Assembly: GCF_003265705.1 (NCBI RefSeq)
Contig: NW_020312848.1
Location: forward strand, 56,091,707-56,155,706
Origin: Callorhinus ursinus
Lineage: Eukaryota > Chordata > Mammalia > Carnivora > Otariidae
Direction: 5' to 3'
DNA length: 64,000 nucleotides
The notes under the pieces: generated by a model
What the model was told of the DNA's origin: nothing
Seen by the model: the letters and a program-made list of their open reading frames with translations, nothing else
Databases searched by the model: none
Part shown: piece after piece, positions 1 through 11,104 of the stretch
How the letters are laid out: each line of letters opens with the position of its first letter
Position numbering within the stretch: the first letter of the stretch is position 1
Program-made: the position numbers and the translations under genes

Positions 1-84
1 TGTAAGACAATGCCTGGTACACATTAAGTACTACTTACACATTAGCTCTGTATTTACATAAATAAAGGCATTGACGTAGGCCCT

Positions 85-220
85 TTGTCAATTTATGAGC
101 CAACAGAGGCTCAGAGGATTTAAAAACTTGCCTAAGATAATCCAGCTAATAAGTGGCTAAGGTGTGACTTGAACCTTCCCTGTCTGATTCAAAGCCTGGC
201 TTTTAATCACTCTGCTGGCT
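85..220 (-). repeat. MIR SINE fragment
   Basis: The stretch reads like the MIR core in reverse: AACAGAGGCTCAGAGGATTT, then AAACTTGCCTAAGATAATCC, AGCTAATAAGTGGC and a cysteine-tRNA-like end. It is diverged, as expected of this ancient mammalian family. The ends are approximate. Confidence 0.7.
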
Positions 221-279
221 TTTTGAGGTGTGGAAAATCACTTAACTGTAGATTGTAGTCCTTAAAATTTATTTTTTTA

Positions 280-1170
280 TTGGAGTATAGTTGACATATA
301 ATGTTACATTAGTTTCAGGTGTTGAATATAGTGATTCAACTTCTCTATATATTATGTTATGCTCACCACAAGTGTAGCTAACATCTGTCATCATACAACG
401 CTGTTATAGTATCATTGACTGTATTCCTTCTGCTGTGCCTGTTACTCCCATGACTTATTCATTCTATAACTGGACGCCTGTATCTCCCATTCCCCTTCCC
501 CTATTTTGCCCATCTCCCTCCACCTTGCCCCCACAACCTTCAGTTTGTTCTCTGTATTTACAGGTCTGATTCTGCTTTTTGTTTATTTATTCATTTGTTT
601 TGTTTTTTATATTCCACATACAAGTGAAATCATATGGTATTTGTCTTGACTTATTTCACCACTTAGCATAGTACCCTCTCGGTCCATCCATTTTGTCATA
701 AGTGGCACAATCTTATCCTTTTTAAGGCTGCGTAATATTTGTGTGTGTGTGTGTGTGTCTGTGTGTGTATAACATGCATACTACATCTTCCTTATCCATT
801 CTTAGGTTGCTTCCATATCTTGGCTATTGTAAATAACGCTGCATGAACATAGGGGTGTGTATATCTTTTCCAGTTATTGTTTTTGTTTTCTTTTGGTAAA
901 TACCCAGTAGTTGTAATTATTGGATCATATGGTATTTCTATTTTTAATTTTTTGAGAAACCTCCATACTGTTTTCCGCAGTGGCTGTACTAATTTACATT
1001 CCCACCAGCAGTGCACGAGGGTTCCTTTTTCTCCACATTCTCAACACTTGTTATTTCGTGTCTTTTTGAGTTTAGCCTATAGATTGTGGGTTTTATAGCT
1101 GTTTGCCCATATATCCATCTGTCTTGTACCTTCTAGTTTGGATTTTTTATTATGTTCTCATTTTGTCAAT
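280..1170 (-). mobile_element. L1M-family LINE fragment, antisense 3' region
   Basis: The plus strand carries the reverse complement of an old L1 3' UTR and ORF2 end. Landmarks are TTGGAGTATAGTTGACATAT at about 281, the CTTGGCTATTGTAAATAACG stretch at about 822, CATGAACATAGGGGTGTGTA and CATTCCCACCAGCAGTGCA near 997. A short (TG)n lies inside at about 740-758. All frames are broken. Confidence 0.85.
740..776 (+). repeat. (TG)n microsatellite in L1M
   Basis: This is a TG run with one interruption (TCTG), inside the antisense L1M copy. Confidence 0.85.
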
Positions 1171-1174
1171 AAAA

Positions 1175-4055
1175 TACATTTCCTTAAAACATCTGTAATT
1201 TCAACAAGAATTATAAAATATGAAGTTAGGATAAGAGTAAAACAATTGCTCTTAAAATAATGCTACTCAAATAATTAGATAGGAATTTTTAAAAGCCAAG
1301 CTAACAGTACCTAATTGTGAAAGGCATAAAATGTCATTTCATGTGACATCTGATAATGGCTATCAGTGTTTCCACACACTTATAAGTTTTGTGGAAATTA
1401 AGACAGTTCTTATTAGGCATTTCGAGTTTACCATTTTAAAAACAATTATGGCATTACTGTTTAACCATGTGCACATCTTAATTACCAGGAAGAAACTATA
1501 TCAACTTTTTATAGCCCATGGAAAGCTTTCTAATCTCTACTCTAGATTAAGATAAAGAGAATTAAGGCCTGAGAAGTGAGACAGGGCTGCTAAGCAGCAG
1601 TGGCAGGTGAGGTTGATGAGAATTAACAGCTTTTGACTGTTAGCAGAACATGGTGTAATGGGATCTGCTTATGGTAATGAAACATTGACTAGATGGCTGC
1701 GTGAAATGATGCTTTCTCATTTATTTTATAAAATTATTGGGGAGATCTCTTCAATGATGATATTGAGCCCAGAATTTTTAAGATTTCTGTAGGATACATA
1801 CTTTTGATATTGAGTTGAAAATTAGAAGTCATATTTATAGTATTGTCAATTTGTAATTATCTTATGGAGAAACTTATTCCAAGTAGCAAAATAAAAACAA
1901 AACAAAACCACTCTAAACAACCAATACCTTATCTTTCTTAAAGTAGCTGCAATTTGGGGGAGTATTTAACGTGTATATATATATATATTTAATATATCTC
2001 TAATATATCTCTAAATTGGAAATTGTCCAGCCATTCAAGTTGCTCAAAAAACAAAAAAAGCTGATAAAGTTTTTTAAAGGTTATTTATTTATATCTTATC
2101 TCTGGGCAAGGTAAAAAAATTGTATCAAGATGAAGTAGCCACTGTTAAAGTTTATTTAAAGTTTTAGCCAGGGATATGCTCAAGATCAAAACAATTGGCA
2201 ATGAAGGAAAAGATGGCTCAGGGTATGTGGCAATGACATTAAAGATTATGTCAGATGATAAGAGTCTGTCTCAGGAATGACCATATGTCCTTTCCATCTG
2301 ACATCTGTTTCAGGACTCAGACAAATGAGTCAAAGGTTTTAGATCTGCTTTGAAAAATTGTTCTTTCATCACCTTTATTAGGTTTGTTTACAAATTAATC
2401 CAATGTGTTTCACATGGATCAAATGTGCATACATTCAAATGAATGGACATGATGGCAAACTTATATTCTTCTTAAAAATTTGGACAGTTATTCCTTTCAG
2501 GTTATATGGGTTTGTACCATTGACTACTAGGATGAAGTATAGATATCTTGTGTGCTTTTCACTTAGAGAAAGAAGAGGATTTTCCCCCCCTAGTTTTAAA
2601 CTAATAATACAGGAATGAAATGGGAAGAAATAACAGTTCTTTTCTAAGAGAGACTTTTCTAAGATGACTTTAAAAGAACAGGCAAAGGAGAGCAGAGCCA
2701 CGTCAGTTGTGGCTTGAGTTCGAGATAAGCAGAAGTGTGTGTGTGCTTAACGTCACATGGCAGGAGGCTTTCCCCGAGCAGTTTGCCTGTCCAGGGAGCT
2801 ATTGCTTTTGTGTCTGAGAGAGCTGTACTTTGGAAAATACCTGCTTCCCTGCCTATTGCTTCCTTATGGATTATACAGGTAAAATTAAGTTTAAAATATT
2901 GTCCAGTCATGTAGAATTATTTAAAATAAAATATTTTGCATTTAAATTTAAAAATTACATTGATTGTGTTTGTATTTTTAAAAATATGTATGAATTTGTT
3001 ATATGCAAATTTTGGTTAATTTAGGATAAGCACTTAAGGGAATTTGTCAGATATACCCTTGTTTTTTCTATTTCAGTTTGGGTCATAATCAAACAGACTT
3101 AAAATAAAATGCAGTCCGTAATTAATTCTTATGCCTCCCCTCTGGGCCAGAAGGTTTAGAGTACAAACATTTGGGTTCAGATTGTGCCACACAGAGAATA
3201 AAACATAGACACCGTCTACAGAGAGCTTCTGGTTTCTATAAAATATTTTTGGCATTGTGATAGTCGTTTCGTGCATGTGTGTGGCTCAGTCTGTTAGTTA
3301 GAGTTGACATCATGTGGTAATTGGAGAATTTCAGTTTTAATCCCAAATTTTCTGAGTATTAATGTGTCCAGAAATTTCAGATGAATAACTAGCCTCTTTG
3401 TTTTTTAAACTGCATAACCTTGTTCCCAAATTCTAGTTTCTGAATGGTAAATTGGTACAGGTTTGGAAATAAAGTTAAGGTTAGACTAACCATGGTTGCT
3501 GGGTGCTTGGTGAATAAGTGGGGGATTCCCTTGGATCAGGTGGGGTGAAAGTGGGATTAAGAGGTGAGGTGATGATAAGGAGGAAAGGACATGAGTCTTT
3601 GCCAAAATTTGTGAGCAAATTCAAAAATTAATTACCTTAATTCATAATTTATTATTACCTTAAATTTGAACTTTTGGGTAATGGTGACACTGTTTTCTGA
3701 CAGATTCCTTTTAAACTAAAGAACATAGGCTTTTGGAAGATTTTCCATCATGGGAGAGACCCACCTTCCATACCCAGTATAATGACAAAATCCCAGTGTG
3801 CATTTAGATTAAGCTCTACTTACATTCTCTATAAATGATCCCTTTTGATGTGTGTTTGGATCTTTGACAATATGATACCAAATTGTAAAATTTTTGTGAG
3901 ATTAAGAATTTAAAATGTAAATTTTAGGAGCTTGTTATGTAAAGGATATTTGTAGAAAATATTTTTTGCAGATAAAACATTTTAAAATAATTACCTCAAA
4001 TCTTTTTTTCTATAAATCCATATTTTCTTGTTTTGAGTTTCTTTAAAGCAAGTAT
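1175..4055. other. Unique AT-rich DNA, no feature recognised
   Basis: No gene, strong repeat family or RNA gene was recognised here. A short (TA)n lies at about 1975-1988, and TTTTCCCCCCC occurs near 2580. Open frames are all under 90 codons and look random. Confidence 0.6.

Positions 4056-4058
<3 letters not shown>

Positions 4059-4104
<46 letters not shown>
4059..4104 (+). repeat. (TG)n microsatellite, about 23 units
   Basis: This is an uninterrupted TG dinucleotide run of about 46 bases, long enough to be length-variable in a population. Confidence 0.95.
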
Positions 4105-4105
<1 letters not shown>

Positions 4106-4109
4106 TATG

Positions 4110-4915
4110 TGTATATTTTGAATTTTTTTCATAAGATTAGTGTACCAGAATTTTTGTTTCACAGCTCTGAAATAAAATAGACTTACCTTTTAGAAGGCTA
4201 ACTGTATGTGTGTTATTCTGTAGGAGCAGAAAGGGACACACTTTATAGCCAAATGCAAAGACCTGAAATTTCCAAAATCTTACAGGGAGCTTTACTATGA
4301 GTATGTTTTCAATTAGAAATTTGTACCTATTTTCCAAAGAACAGAATCATTGATTCTTTCATTTTTCTATAGTTTATATATTGCCACTAAACCACTTCTA
4401 TGTTGTTTTTAGGTAATACTTTATAAACATATAGGTGGTATTCCAAAAGACACACAACTTTAACATGCTAAGTAGACGTCAAGAGGAATACTAAGGAAAC
4501 TTTAGTGTGAACAAAGGCTCCAGGGAAATTCCAGATAGGACACTTTCAAAATTAGTTATTGTGTGTACTCTAGAGAGAATATGTGGTTTAAGTTCTTACA
4601 ACATTAATAGATAATTTAGTTGTCTGATGTGGTAGGAAGCTCTTTTGGATGTTGTCTTCTATGGTGATTTTTATAAACATTTACATAATTGCAAATGTAG
4701 GTATATTTACTCTAGTAAACTGCAAAGAGAAGAACGCATATGTTTTCAGTTCATGGGAGAGTGAATTTTTTTGGATTTGAAAAGAATTTATTTTACTGTC
4801 AGCACAGTTCATGAAGCATAACCACTTTGTACTTAATGGCATCATCATAGCACTGAAGGGGTTATCATGCAGTAGAAAATTATTTTTGATGACTCAAGAA
4901 TAGATTTATTTATTT
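4110..4915. other. Unique AT-rich DNA, nothing recognised
   Basis: No open frame above 66 codons and no recognised repeat or RNA motif. Confidence 0.55.
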
Positions 4916-4919
4916 ATTT

Positions 4920-5235
4920 TTTCTTGGAATGCTCTTTCTCCCACAGGGTTTCTGTGTCATCAGTGTGGTTTCCTTTCAGTTTTTTCAGGTCTCTGTTGAA
5001 ATGTCATCTTTTAAGGGTAGCATTACCTGACAGTTTTAGCTGAATAACCCTCAATTTCAGTCACTCCTCAGCCTCGAGTTCCTCATACCTTTCTTTATAG
5101 CACATGCCACCCCTGACATATTACATATTTGTTTGTCTCACCCACCAGACTATGAGCTCCGTAGAGGAGGGGTTTTTTTCTTGGCTGTACCCCTGGAGCG
5201 CAGAACGGCAGGCTCCCAGGAAAGAGTTGTTGAGT
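4920..5235 (+). mobile_element. L2 LINE 3' fragment
   Basis: The stretch matches the L2 3' end pattern: CTTGGAATGCTCTTTCTCCC, then TTCAGGTCTCTGTTGAAATG, the ACTATGAGCTCC...AGAGGAGGGG segment and a final TTGTTGAGTGATTTATGAGT. It is diverged and non-coding. Confidence 0.8.
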
Positions 5236-5292
5236 GATTTATGAGTGGAGTTTCCTCTAAAAATGACTATTGACTTGGGTTTAAGATTTTCT

Positions 5293-5335
5293 CTACTATC
5301 TTTCTTTTTTTTTTTTTTTCCTACTATCTTTCTTT
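5293..5335 (-). repeat. 15-bp direct repeat flanking a pure T tract
   Basis: CTACTATCTTTCTTT at 5293-5307 is repeated exactly at 5321-5335, with only T12C between them. This looks like a target-site duplication around an insertion that is nothing but a poly(A) tail in minus orientation. A simple local duplication is the alternative. Confidence 0.7.
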
Positions 5336-6475
5336 ATCAACATGTTCTGATCTAACAATGATGATTTTGGCCACTAAATTATTTTGAATATTGATCTTTT
5401 CATTGCTCATTTTATCCTGAAATTAACAGTACTCACTTTACTAATTAAGGTTGCAGGCAGATAGGCATAATTAGACAGAACTGGTAATTCAAAGATCACT
5501 TTGGTTTTGGAATGTATTATGTGATTTTTTGGGGGGAGGGGCATAGAAGATATCAGATCAGTTTTATTTCATTATATTTTCCTTAGGCAACACATGAAAA
5601 TTTGTCTTCATTCTCTGAGCTCATGCCAGCTGCCTAAAGGAGAGAATTAGAGCAAAATAAGGTTTTGGAATCCATTTTGTCAAAGATGGGCCTTCCCTGA
5701 TATGGATTCCAACCTTCTAAAGTTAGAAGTACCTCAGGCCTCCAGAGGTTATAGAAACCTTAGTAGGAGTCAGAGGTGGTCATTTGTGTCCAGTTTTGCT
5801 GGCAAGTGAGATACCTAATGTTTTTTAACATACTGACCCTGTTATAGTTCTCTAAAAAGTTGACGTCTTGAAAAATATTGCCGCCTTTAACTTACTCTCA
5901 GAAGTCAGCACCAAGCAGTAGGTGTAGGCACTCAGAAAAGTGCACTTATAGATGCATATATACACCTCATGTCTGAGTGAAGAAAGGAGCTACATCAATG
6001 ACTTGACAAAGCAGTTATTGCATATAGATTATGGCCTCAGTTGGAAAATATCTCTTACCGATCACTTTCTCATTCTGCTTTTCCTCTTGCCTTTCTATTG
6101 GCAACATCCGTCCACCTTTTGTGTGGCTATTCGTGTACAACATCTGGTATGCAATTTAAAATAGATCTTATGTAAGGTAATATTCTGGTTTCAACCCTTT
6201 TGAAAGGTATTGCTGTTTTGCACTTCCTACAGTTACATCTCAACATCATTATTGATATTCTCCTTTGGTTGTTGCCATGACCAATAATTTGAGAGGGATG
6301 CATTTTTCTTAATTCCTGCATTTTTCAGCATAGTCCTCTGTCATTCTTAGCTTTCTCTGGTGACCTTTCTCTTTTAAGAATATTTTTCTCCACATTTTCC
6401 GTAGATTTCTATTTTCCTTGTTTTAGTGGATTACTTAAAATGTAATTTTAAGTATTTATTAGTTTTCAGGAAGCC
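5336..6475. other. Unique AT-rich DNA, nothing recognised
   Basis: No gene or clear repeat seen. GGGGGGAGGGG occurs near 5531. Open frames reach only 70 codons. Confidence 0.55.
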
Positions 6476-6477
6476 TT

Positions 6478-6710
6478 ATGGAAGAGTGCTTAAGAGCTTA
6501 TACTTTGGAACCAGATGACCTAGGTTTGAATCTCAGCTTATCATTTGGTACTTGTGTGACCTTGGCAAATTATTTCACTCTCTATCAAATATGGATACTA
6601 AAGGTGTCTACATCTTAGGGTTGTTATAAAGATTCAATAAGTTAATACATGTAAAACTTCCAGAAAAGTACTTGGCATATCGTGAATATTCAGTAAATAT
6701 TAGTTATTGT
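6478..6710 (+). repeat. MIR SINE
   Basis: The MIR core is clear: ACTTGTGTGACCTTGGCAAA, TTATTTCACTCTCTATC, then GGGTTGTTATAAAGATTCAA and the L2-like end CTTGGCATATCGTGAATATT. It is nearly full length. Confidence 0.85.
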
Positions 6711-6915
6711 TATTCTTTCCTACAACAAAATATTTGTTCTTTATCTTATGTAGTATCATTGCACTTTCTTCATAATGGTTTAGCATTTTCAGTAAGCAAA
6801 GGTCAAATTACCTTGAATAAATTATGCTATATCCACACAATAGAATATTATGCAACCATTAAAAGGATGAGATGGATCTGCATATACTGACCAGAAAAGC
6901 TGTTAATGATATTTT

Positions 6916-7128
6916 ATTTTATTTTTTTTTAATTTTTTTTTAAAGATTTTTTATTTATTTATTTGAGAGAGAGAATGAGAGTTAGAAAGCACGAGAAGGA
7001 AGAGGGTCAGAGGGAGAAGCAGACTCCCTGCTGAGCAGGGAGCCCGATGCGGGACTCGAAACCGGGACTCCAGGATCATGACCTGAGCCGAAGGCAGTCG
7101 CTTAACCACCTGAGCCACCCAGGCGCCC
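6916..7128 (-). mobile_element. Can-SINE (SINEC), full length, antisense
   Basis: In reverse it shows the A tail, AAATAAAT repeats, CT-rich stretch and tRNA-derived head ending CAGGCGCCC. The target duplication TGTTAATGATATTTT occurs at 6901-6915 and 7129-7143. Confidence 0.95.
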
Positions 7129-7329
7129 TGTTAATGATATTTTTAGATGGTAGTTTGCAGTTCCACATTCATATCAGAATTTAATGTTTAAAAACTATAT
7201 TATATAAAACATGTCTTTGTAAATATAAGAAAATATTGGATATGTACCTTGGATGAATGGATGGAAAGGAAACTTGAGCTCTTGAATTTCCTATTTTATA
7301 TGATTTTAAAAGTGTGGGATTGTGGGAAT

Positions 7330-7330
<1 letters not shown>

Positions 7331-7357
<27 letters not shown>
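7331..7357 (+). repeat. (CA)n microsatellite
   Basis: A run of about 13 CA units at the end of the L1M fragment. Confidence 0.9.
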
Positions 7358-7360
<3 letters not shown>

Positions 7361-7379
7361 TTGTGCATTTCAGTGGTTT

Positions 7380-8160
7380 TAAAACATTAAAATTTTTTTT
7401 TTGCTTGTGTTGGATAGATACTCCAATGAAAGTCTGCATATTTCTAGCTTTAAAAAAAAACAGATTTCTAAGAGTAAAGGCAATGCAGGAAGAGTTTTAT
7501 TTATCAAGTGAGTCAAGAGACAAAATAACAATACCTTCAATTATTTCTTTGCAGGAGTAGGTTGTAAAGAAATGTATGGGTCCTGTGTGCCCACCGACAC
7601 ACAGGTGTACACAGGTGTGTGCACACAGCCTTAAAATGACTGAATTACTCTAGAAAAGGACAGGAATTCTCATAAGGCAAAGTGAAGAAAAATAAGGCCA
7701 AAGGAATGGGATAAGAGAAATATAAGTTGATAATATATTCCTAGAGCTGTGGTTTTCACATTTGAATAACAGTTGCAACATAACTAATAAAGTAATTGCT
7801 AACATTTGAGAGCTCACTGTGTGCGAAGCAGTGTTCTAAGCACTTACAATGTTATTTTTCTGTTAATATATGGGTATATTTGTGGGTATATTTTTATGTC
7901 CAGAATGTGTGTGCAATAGTATACATATTTTTACATAATTGTGATTGAGTGTACAGCCCTTGATCTGTCAGTCTAGCATAAGCATAGAGAAAAAACAATG
8001 AGTTCTGTAGTTATTTTTAAAGGTAATTTTTCTCATTTCTGATATTCTTAATTCCCTTGAAAAGTTTCACTTGCTGCATAAAACCAAGAACCCCGATCTG
8101 CATGATATCTTTGTGGTTAGTTGCTGTAAAGCCAATATTTAAATTTCTTTGAGGTCTTTT
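7380..8160. other. Unique DNA with a short MIR piece
   Basis: A MIR-like end in reverse (AGCTCACTGTGTGCGAAGCA, near 7809) lies at about 7795-7860. CACACAGGTGTACACAGGTGT near 7600 is a small GT/AC quasi-palindrome. Nothing else was recognised. Confidence 0.5.
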
Positions 8161-8640
8161 TTAGTGCCTGGTATTACAGGATGAAGATCTCATCAGGAGG
8201 GTGAATATATATGTGGCTCTGGGTCTTGTGCATTTTGTGACAAAGGAATTCCCCTTTGAATCGCCTGCTCCCCTGAAGCCCCTGGAGCCTCTGGCTCAAG
8301 CAGCGCCGTTGGTCTGTGCAGTGTCTCTGACGTCATCGGTGTATGCATAAGCCCTGCTATTGTCTTACTGCTACAGCAGGGCTGGGGATTGCGGTATCCG
8401 CTGTTGCCGCTGCTACCAGGCCTGCCCCTGCTGCTACCTAGTCCTGCCTCACTGCATCCCAGAAGAGCCACGTTGGCTTGCCTTTCCCTATTGGATTTTC
8501 AAAAGCAGCTCTTCGGTTTTTGTGCTGTAGGAGACCTTGCTTTTCAATCACACGGGAGAACACTGAAGCTTGTAAGAGGAGAATCTGGCAGCTGGACACA
8601 GCTTGGACTGCATTGTGTGTCTTCATGACCCCTGCTGTGT
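8160..8640. other. Less AT-rich patch with CRE and mixed frames
   Basis: GC content rises here against AT-rich flanks and several CpGs remain (around 8306, 8332, 8337 and 8393). It contains a perfect CRE palindrome and no recognised repeat. Frames of up to 92 codons are open on both strands, but none resembles a known protein. It could be an unannotated first exon or promoter, or simply an old unrecognised element. Confidence 0.35.
8328..8335. promoter_or_regulatory. CRE palindrome TGACGTCA
   Basis: This is a perfect 8-bp cAMP-response element, the CREB/ATF binding site. It holds a central CpG that would normally decay in methylated non-functional DNA. Its function is inferred only. Confidence 0.4.
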
Positions 8641-8726
8641 AGCGGCTCATCTTTTCACTCTCACACGTACACTCTCCTCGATTTTATTTCCTTCCTTTTT
8701 TTTTCTTTCTTCTAATTTTTTTAAAG

Positions 8727-8766
8727 CAGCCTCTGGAGCCAGCCATGTTTGGCACTGAATCTTCAT
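8727..8766 (+). other. Candidate micro-exon with start codon
   Basis: A pyrimidine-rich tract (about 8687-8722) ends in AAAG. About 40 bases follow, then GTAAGTAA at 8767-8774, an excellent 5' splice site. The segment holds ATG at 8745-8747 in frame with codons M-F-G-T-E-S-S and runs into the donor. CAG at 8727-8729 allows an acceptor three bases later. The layout suits a short 5' exon of an unidentified gene spanning the window. I do not recognise the peptide, and such motifs can arise by chance. Confidence 0.3.
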
Positions 8767-8774
8767 GTAAGTAA

Positions 8775-10920
8775 ATGGATCCCACTTCTTTGCTGTTTAG
8801 AAATCTGTTTGCTGTCAAGGTTTCATTGGCTTGGACTTCATATCACTTTGCCTTAGGTCATTAACAGCCTTTGTATTTTGGCTCTGATTACAAAGGAATT
8901 GGTCCCAGGGAAGGGACTCCTCCTTAACTGGGTTATTCATTCTTAAGGCCAGGGATGTCAGTGTGGTCAAAACCAGGCCTTCAAGAGGGAGGAGGGAGGA
9001 AGACAGGAATCCAGGCAGTCTCCCCAGAACATGTTAATTGATGGGATCAAGTCTGTCACAGATCTATTGTGGGCTCTATAATGGTCTTTAAACCTAAAGT
9101 AGAAACTGGGAGGATCTGAGATGATAGTGTTTATTAGAAAGGGAAAAAGGGTTTACAGTTTTTATCTAAAAGAAAAAAAAAAGGTGTCATATACCCTCTT
9201 CCTCCATATTTTTACAAAAGCATAGGAGTAGTCATTATATGCAGATTTAAAGAAAAAGAAATAAGCTTTATTGTAGAGATTTTTTTTTTTAACACAATGA
9301 TTTCAGTGTTGATATGCTGGCTAGCGTCACAGTCCAGCAGCATCATATCTTTCTTAAAACTTAATACAATAAAATTGCTTTGGTGCAGAGCAGGCCCTGC
9401 ACAATGGGCTGGGCTGGACAGCACTTGTAGACAGCTACAATTGGTATTTATAAAAAAAATGATGACCAGCCTGACTAATTGGAGTATTATTTAATGTTGG
9501 GTGTAGAATAATAGAACTTATCCTTGCAGTCACACAGGCTTTGCAGAATATTTTGTCATTATCAAATAGCAATATCAAAATATCATTTGTCAATATTTTG
9601 TCATAAGCAAAGATGACAGTTAAGTATTTCTGAAGAGACTCAACCTGCTGGCCTAGAACATTAAAAACTGGCAAGATACCATCTTTGTGGGAAGAAGGGG
9701 GTTAGGGCAGGAATTTAGGAAATGCATTTCTTAAGAATTTATAATCCGACCTTTTCTTTCTGATCTCAGGTGATCAGTGTGCCTATTTGTGTGCAGCTGA
9801 TGATTGTTCTAGAATAGTTGTATTTCAAGAGAGCTTATAATCCTCATTTTTTTTGTTTCTTGATTGGTTTTTTTAAAAGATTGATTATTTTTGTTGTTTC
9901 ACATGGAAGCTTCTCATTGCTGATATTAACCACGCTAATGAAGGTCAAGATAGAATAACAATGAGACATAATGTTCCGTTCAGCATATGATAATATTATT
10001 TTCTAATAATTTAAAAATATTTTTTGAATTCACTTAATGGTACATCTGGAATCATTGTCACCCAAGAAGTAGGAACAGATTATTGTGGCAAAGACTTTCT
10101 ACAGTTTCATTTTAGTCATGGAATTTTGTTGATGTAGGAGCCTAGGTATGGACAAATCTGCTGAAGGAAAATTAGTCTTATTACTTTGTTTAGCTGAAAA
10201 TAGAAGTTGAAAATCAGTGTGGGAGTCTTTGGGCTCTTGGATTAGGGACTCTAACAATGTCTGGTCAGGTTTACTAAGCAGATACAGCCTTTCTTGATTA
10301 TCAAACCTGATCTTTTAATAATGTCACCCATGTGCTATGTGGTATGTTTGAAAACTGCTGGTTGCTTTTGGTCTCCATAGCTACCAGATTACTGAACAGA
10401 CAGAATACCATTCAGAAGACAGAACACCATCATGCAAATTTTTGCCTTTTTTTTTTAAACCTAATTGAGTATTAAGTTTTCCTTCTTGCTTATCACTAGA
10501 AGACCACAGATAGGTTTGTATTGTCAGTGATAATCATTAAGTGTTGAGAAAGGACTGCCTTCTTTTGATAAGGAGATGCCTTAAATCTATACTCAGTTTA
10601 GACAAGTGTATTTTCTTTCTGTTTTGAGGCATAGCTTTCTAGGCCTTTAATTTCTGCCTTTTGGAGGCTTTATAGGCTGAAACTGTCTATATTTAGAATA
10701 TTCAGAAAAATAAGTCACATTTCAAGTTCTAACTAGTTCAGAAGGGATGTTCAAAACCAACTAACACATTCTCACTGAATTTTTATAATAAATACTTGTT
10801 TATCTACCCTGTGTAGCATATTGTGCTAGATCCTAGAAAGGTAATTTTTTTCTAACATATTCTGATTTCATTATTATTTTTGATTTCTGGTTGTAGTACT
10901 TTGCTTGTATTGGATGCTTT
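8775..10920. other. Unique AT-rich DNA, nothing recognised
   Basis: A purine-rich stretch (GAGGGAGGAGGGAGGAAGA) occurs at about 8985-9003. No gene, RNA or confident repeat was found. Confidence 0.5.
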
Positions 10921-10924
10921 TACT

Positions 10925-11100
10925 TTTTAAATTGAAGTATGGTTTACATAGGATAAAATGTGTAAGTCAAAGTATGCAGCTTGGTAAATTTTTGCCTGTG
11001 TTTATACCCATGGAACCATGCCCCAGATTAAGGTACAGAATATTTATATTGCCCTAGAAAGTTCCTTTGTGACGACCTTTCCCAGTCAAAAGGAAATCAC
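10925..11100 (-). mobile_element. L1M 3' UTR fragment, antisense
   Basis: AATTGAAGTATGGTTTACAT, then GGATAAAATGTGTAAGTCAA, followed by a CAGATTAAGGTACAGAATAT stretch, match the reverse complement of an old L1 3' end. Confidence 0.75.
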
Positions 11101-11104
11101 TATT

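Larger units (their letters stand above)
6800..7360 (+). mobile_element. L1M sense fragment, split by SINE
   Basis: TAAATTATGCTATATCCACA, then CAATAGAATATTATGCAACC, is the L1 3' region downstream of ORF2 in sense orientation. It is interrupted by the SINE at 6916-7128 and appears to resume after it, ending near a CA repeat. Confidence 0.7.

Noticed and set aside
7570..7630. GT/AC palindrome-like text
   Set aside because: Short and explained by alternating CA/GT dinucleotides; no stable unique hairpin.
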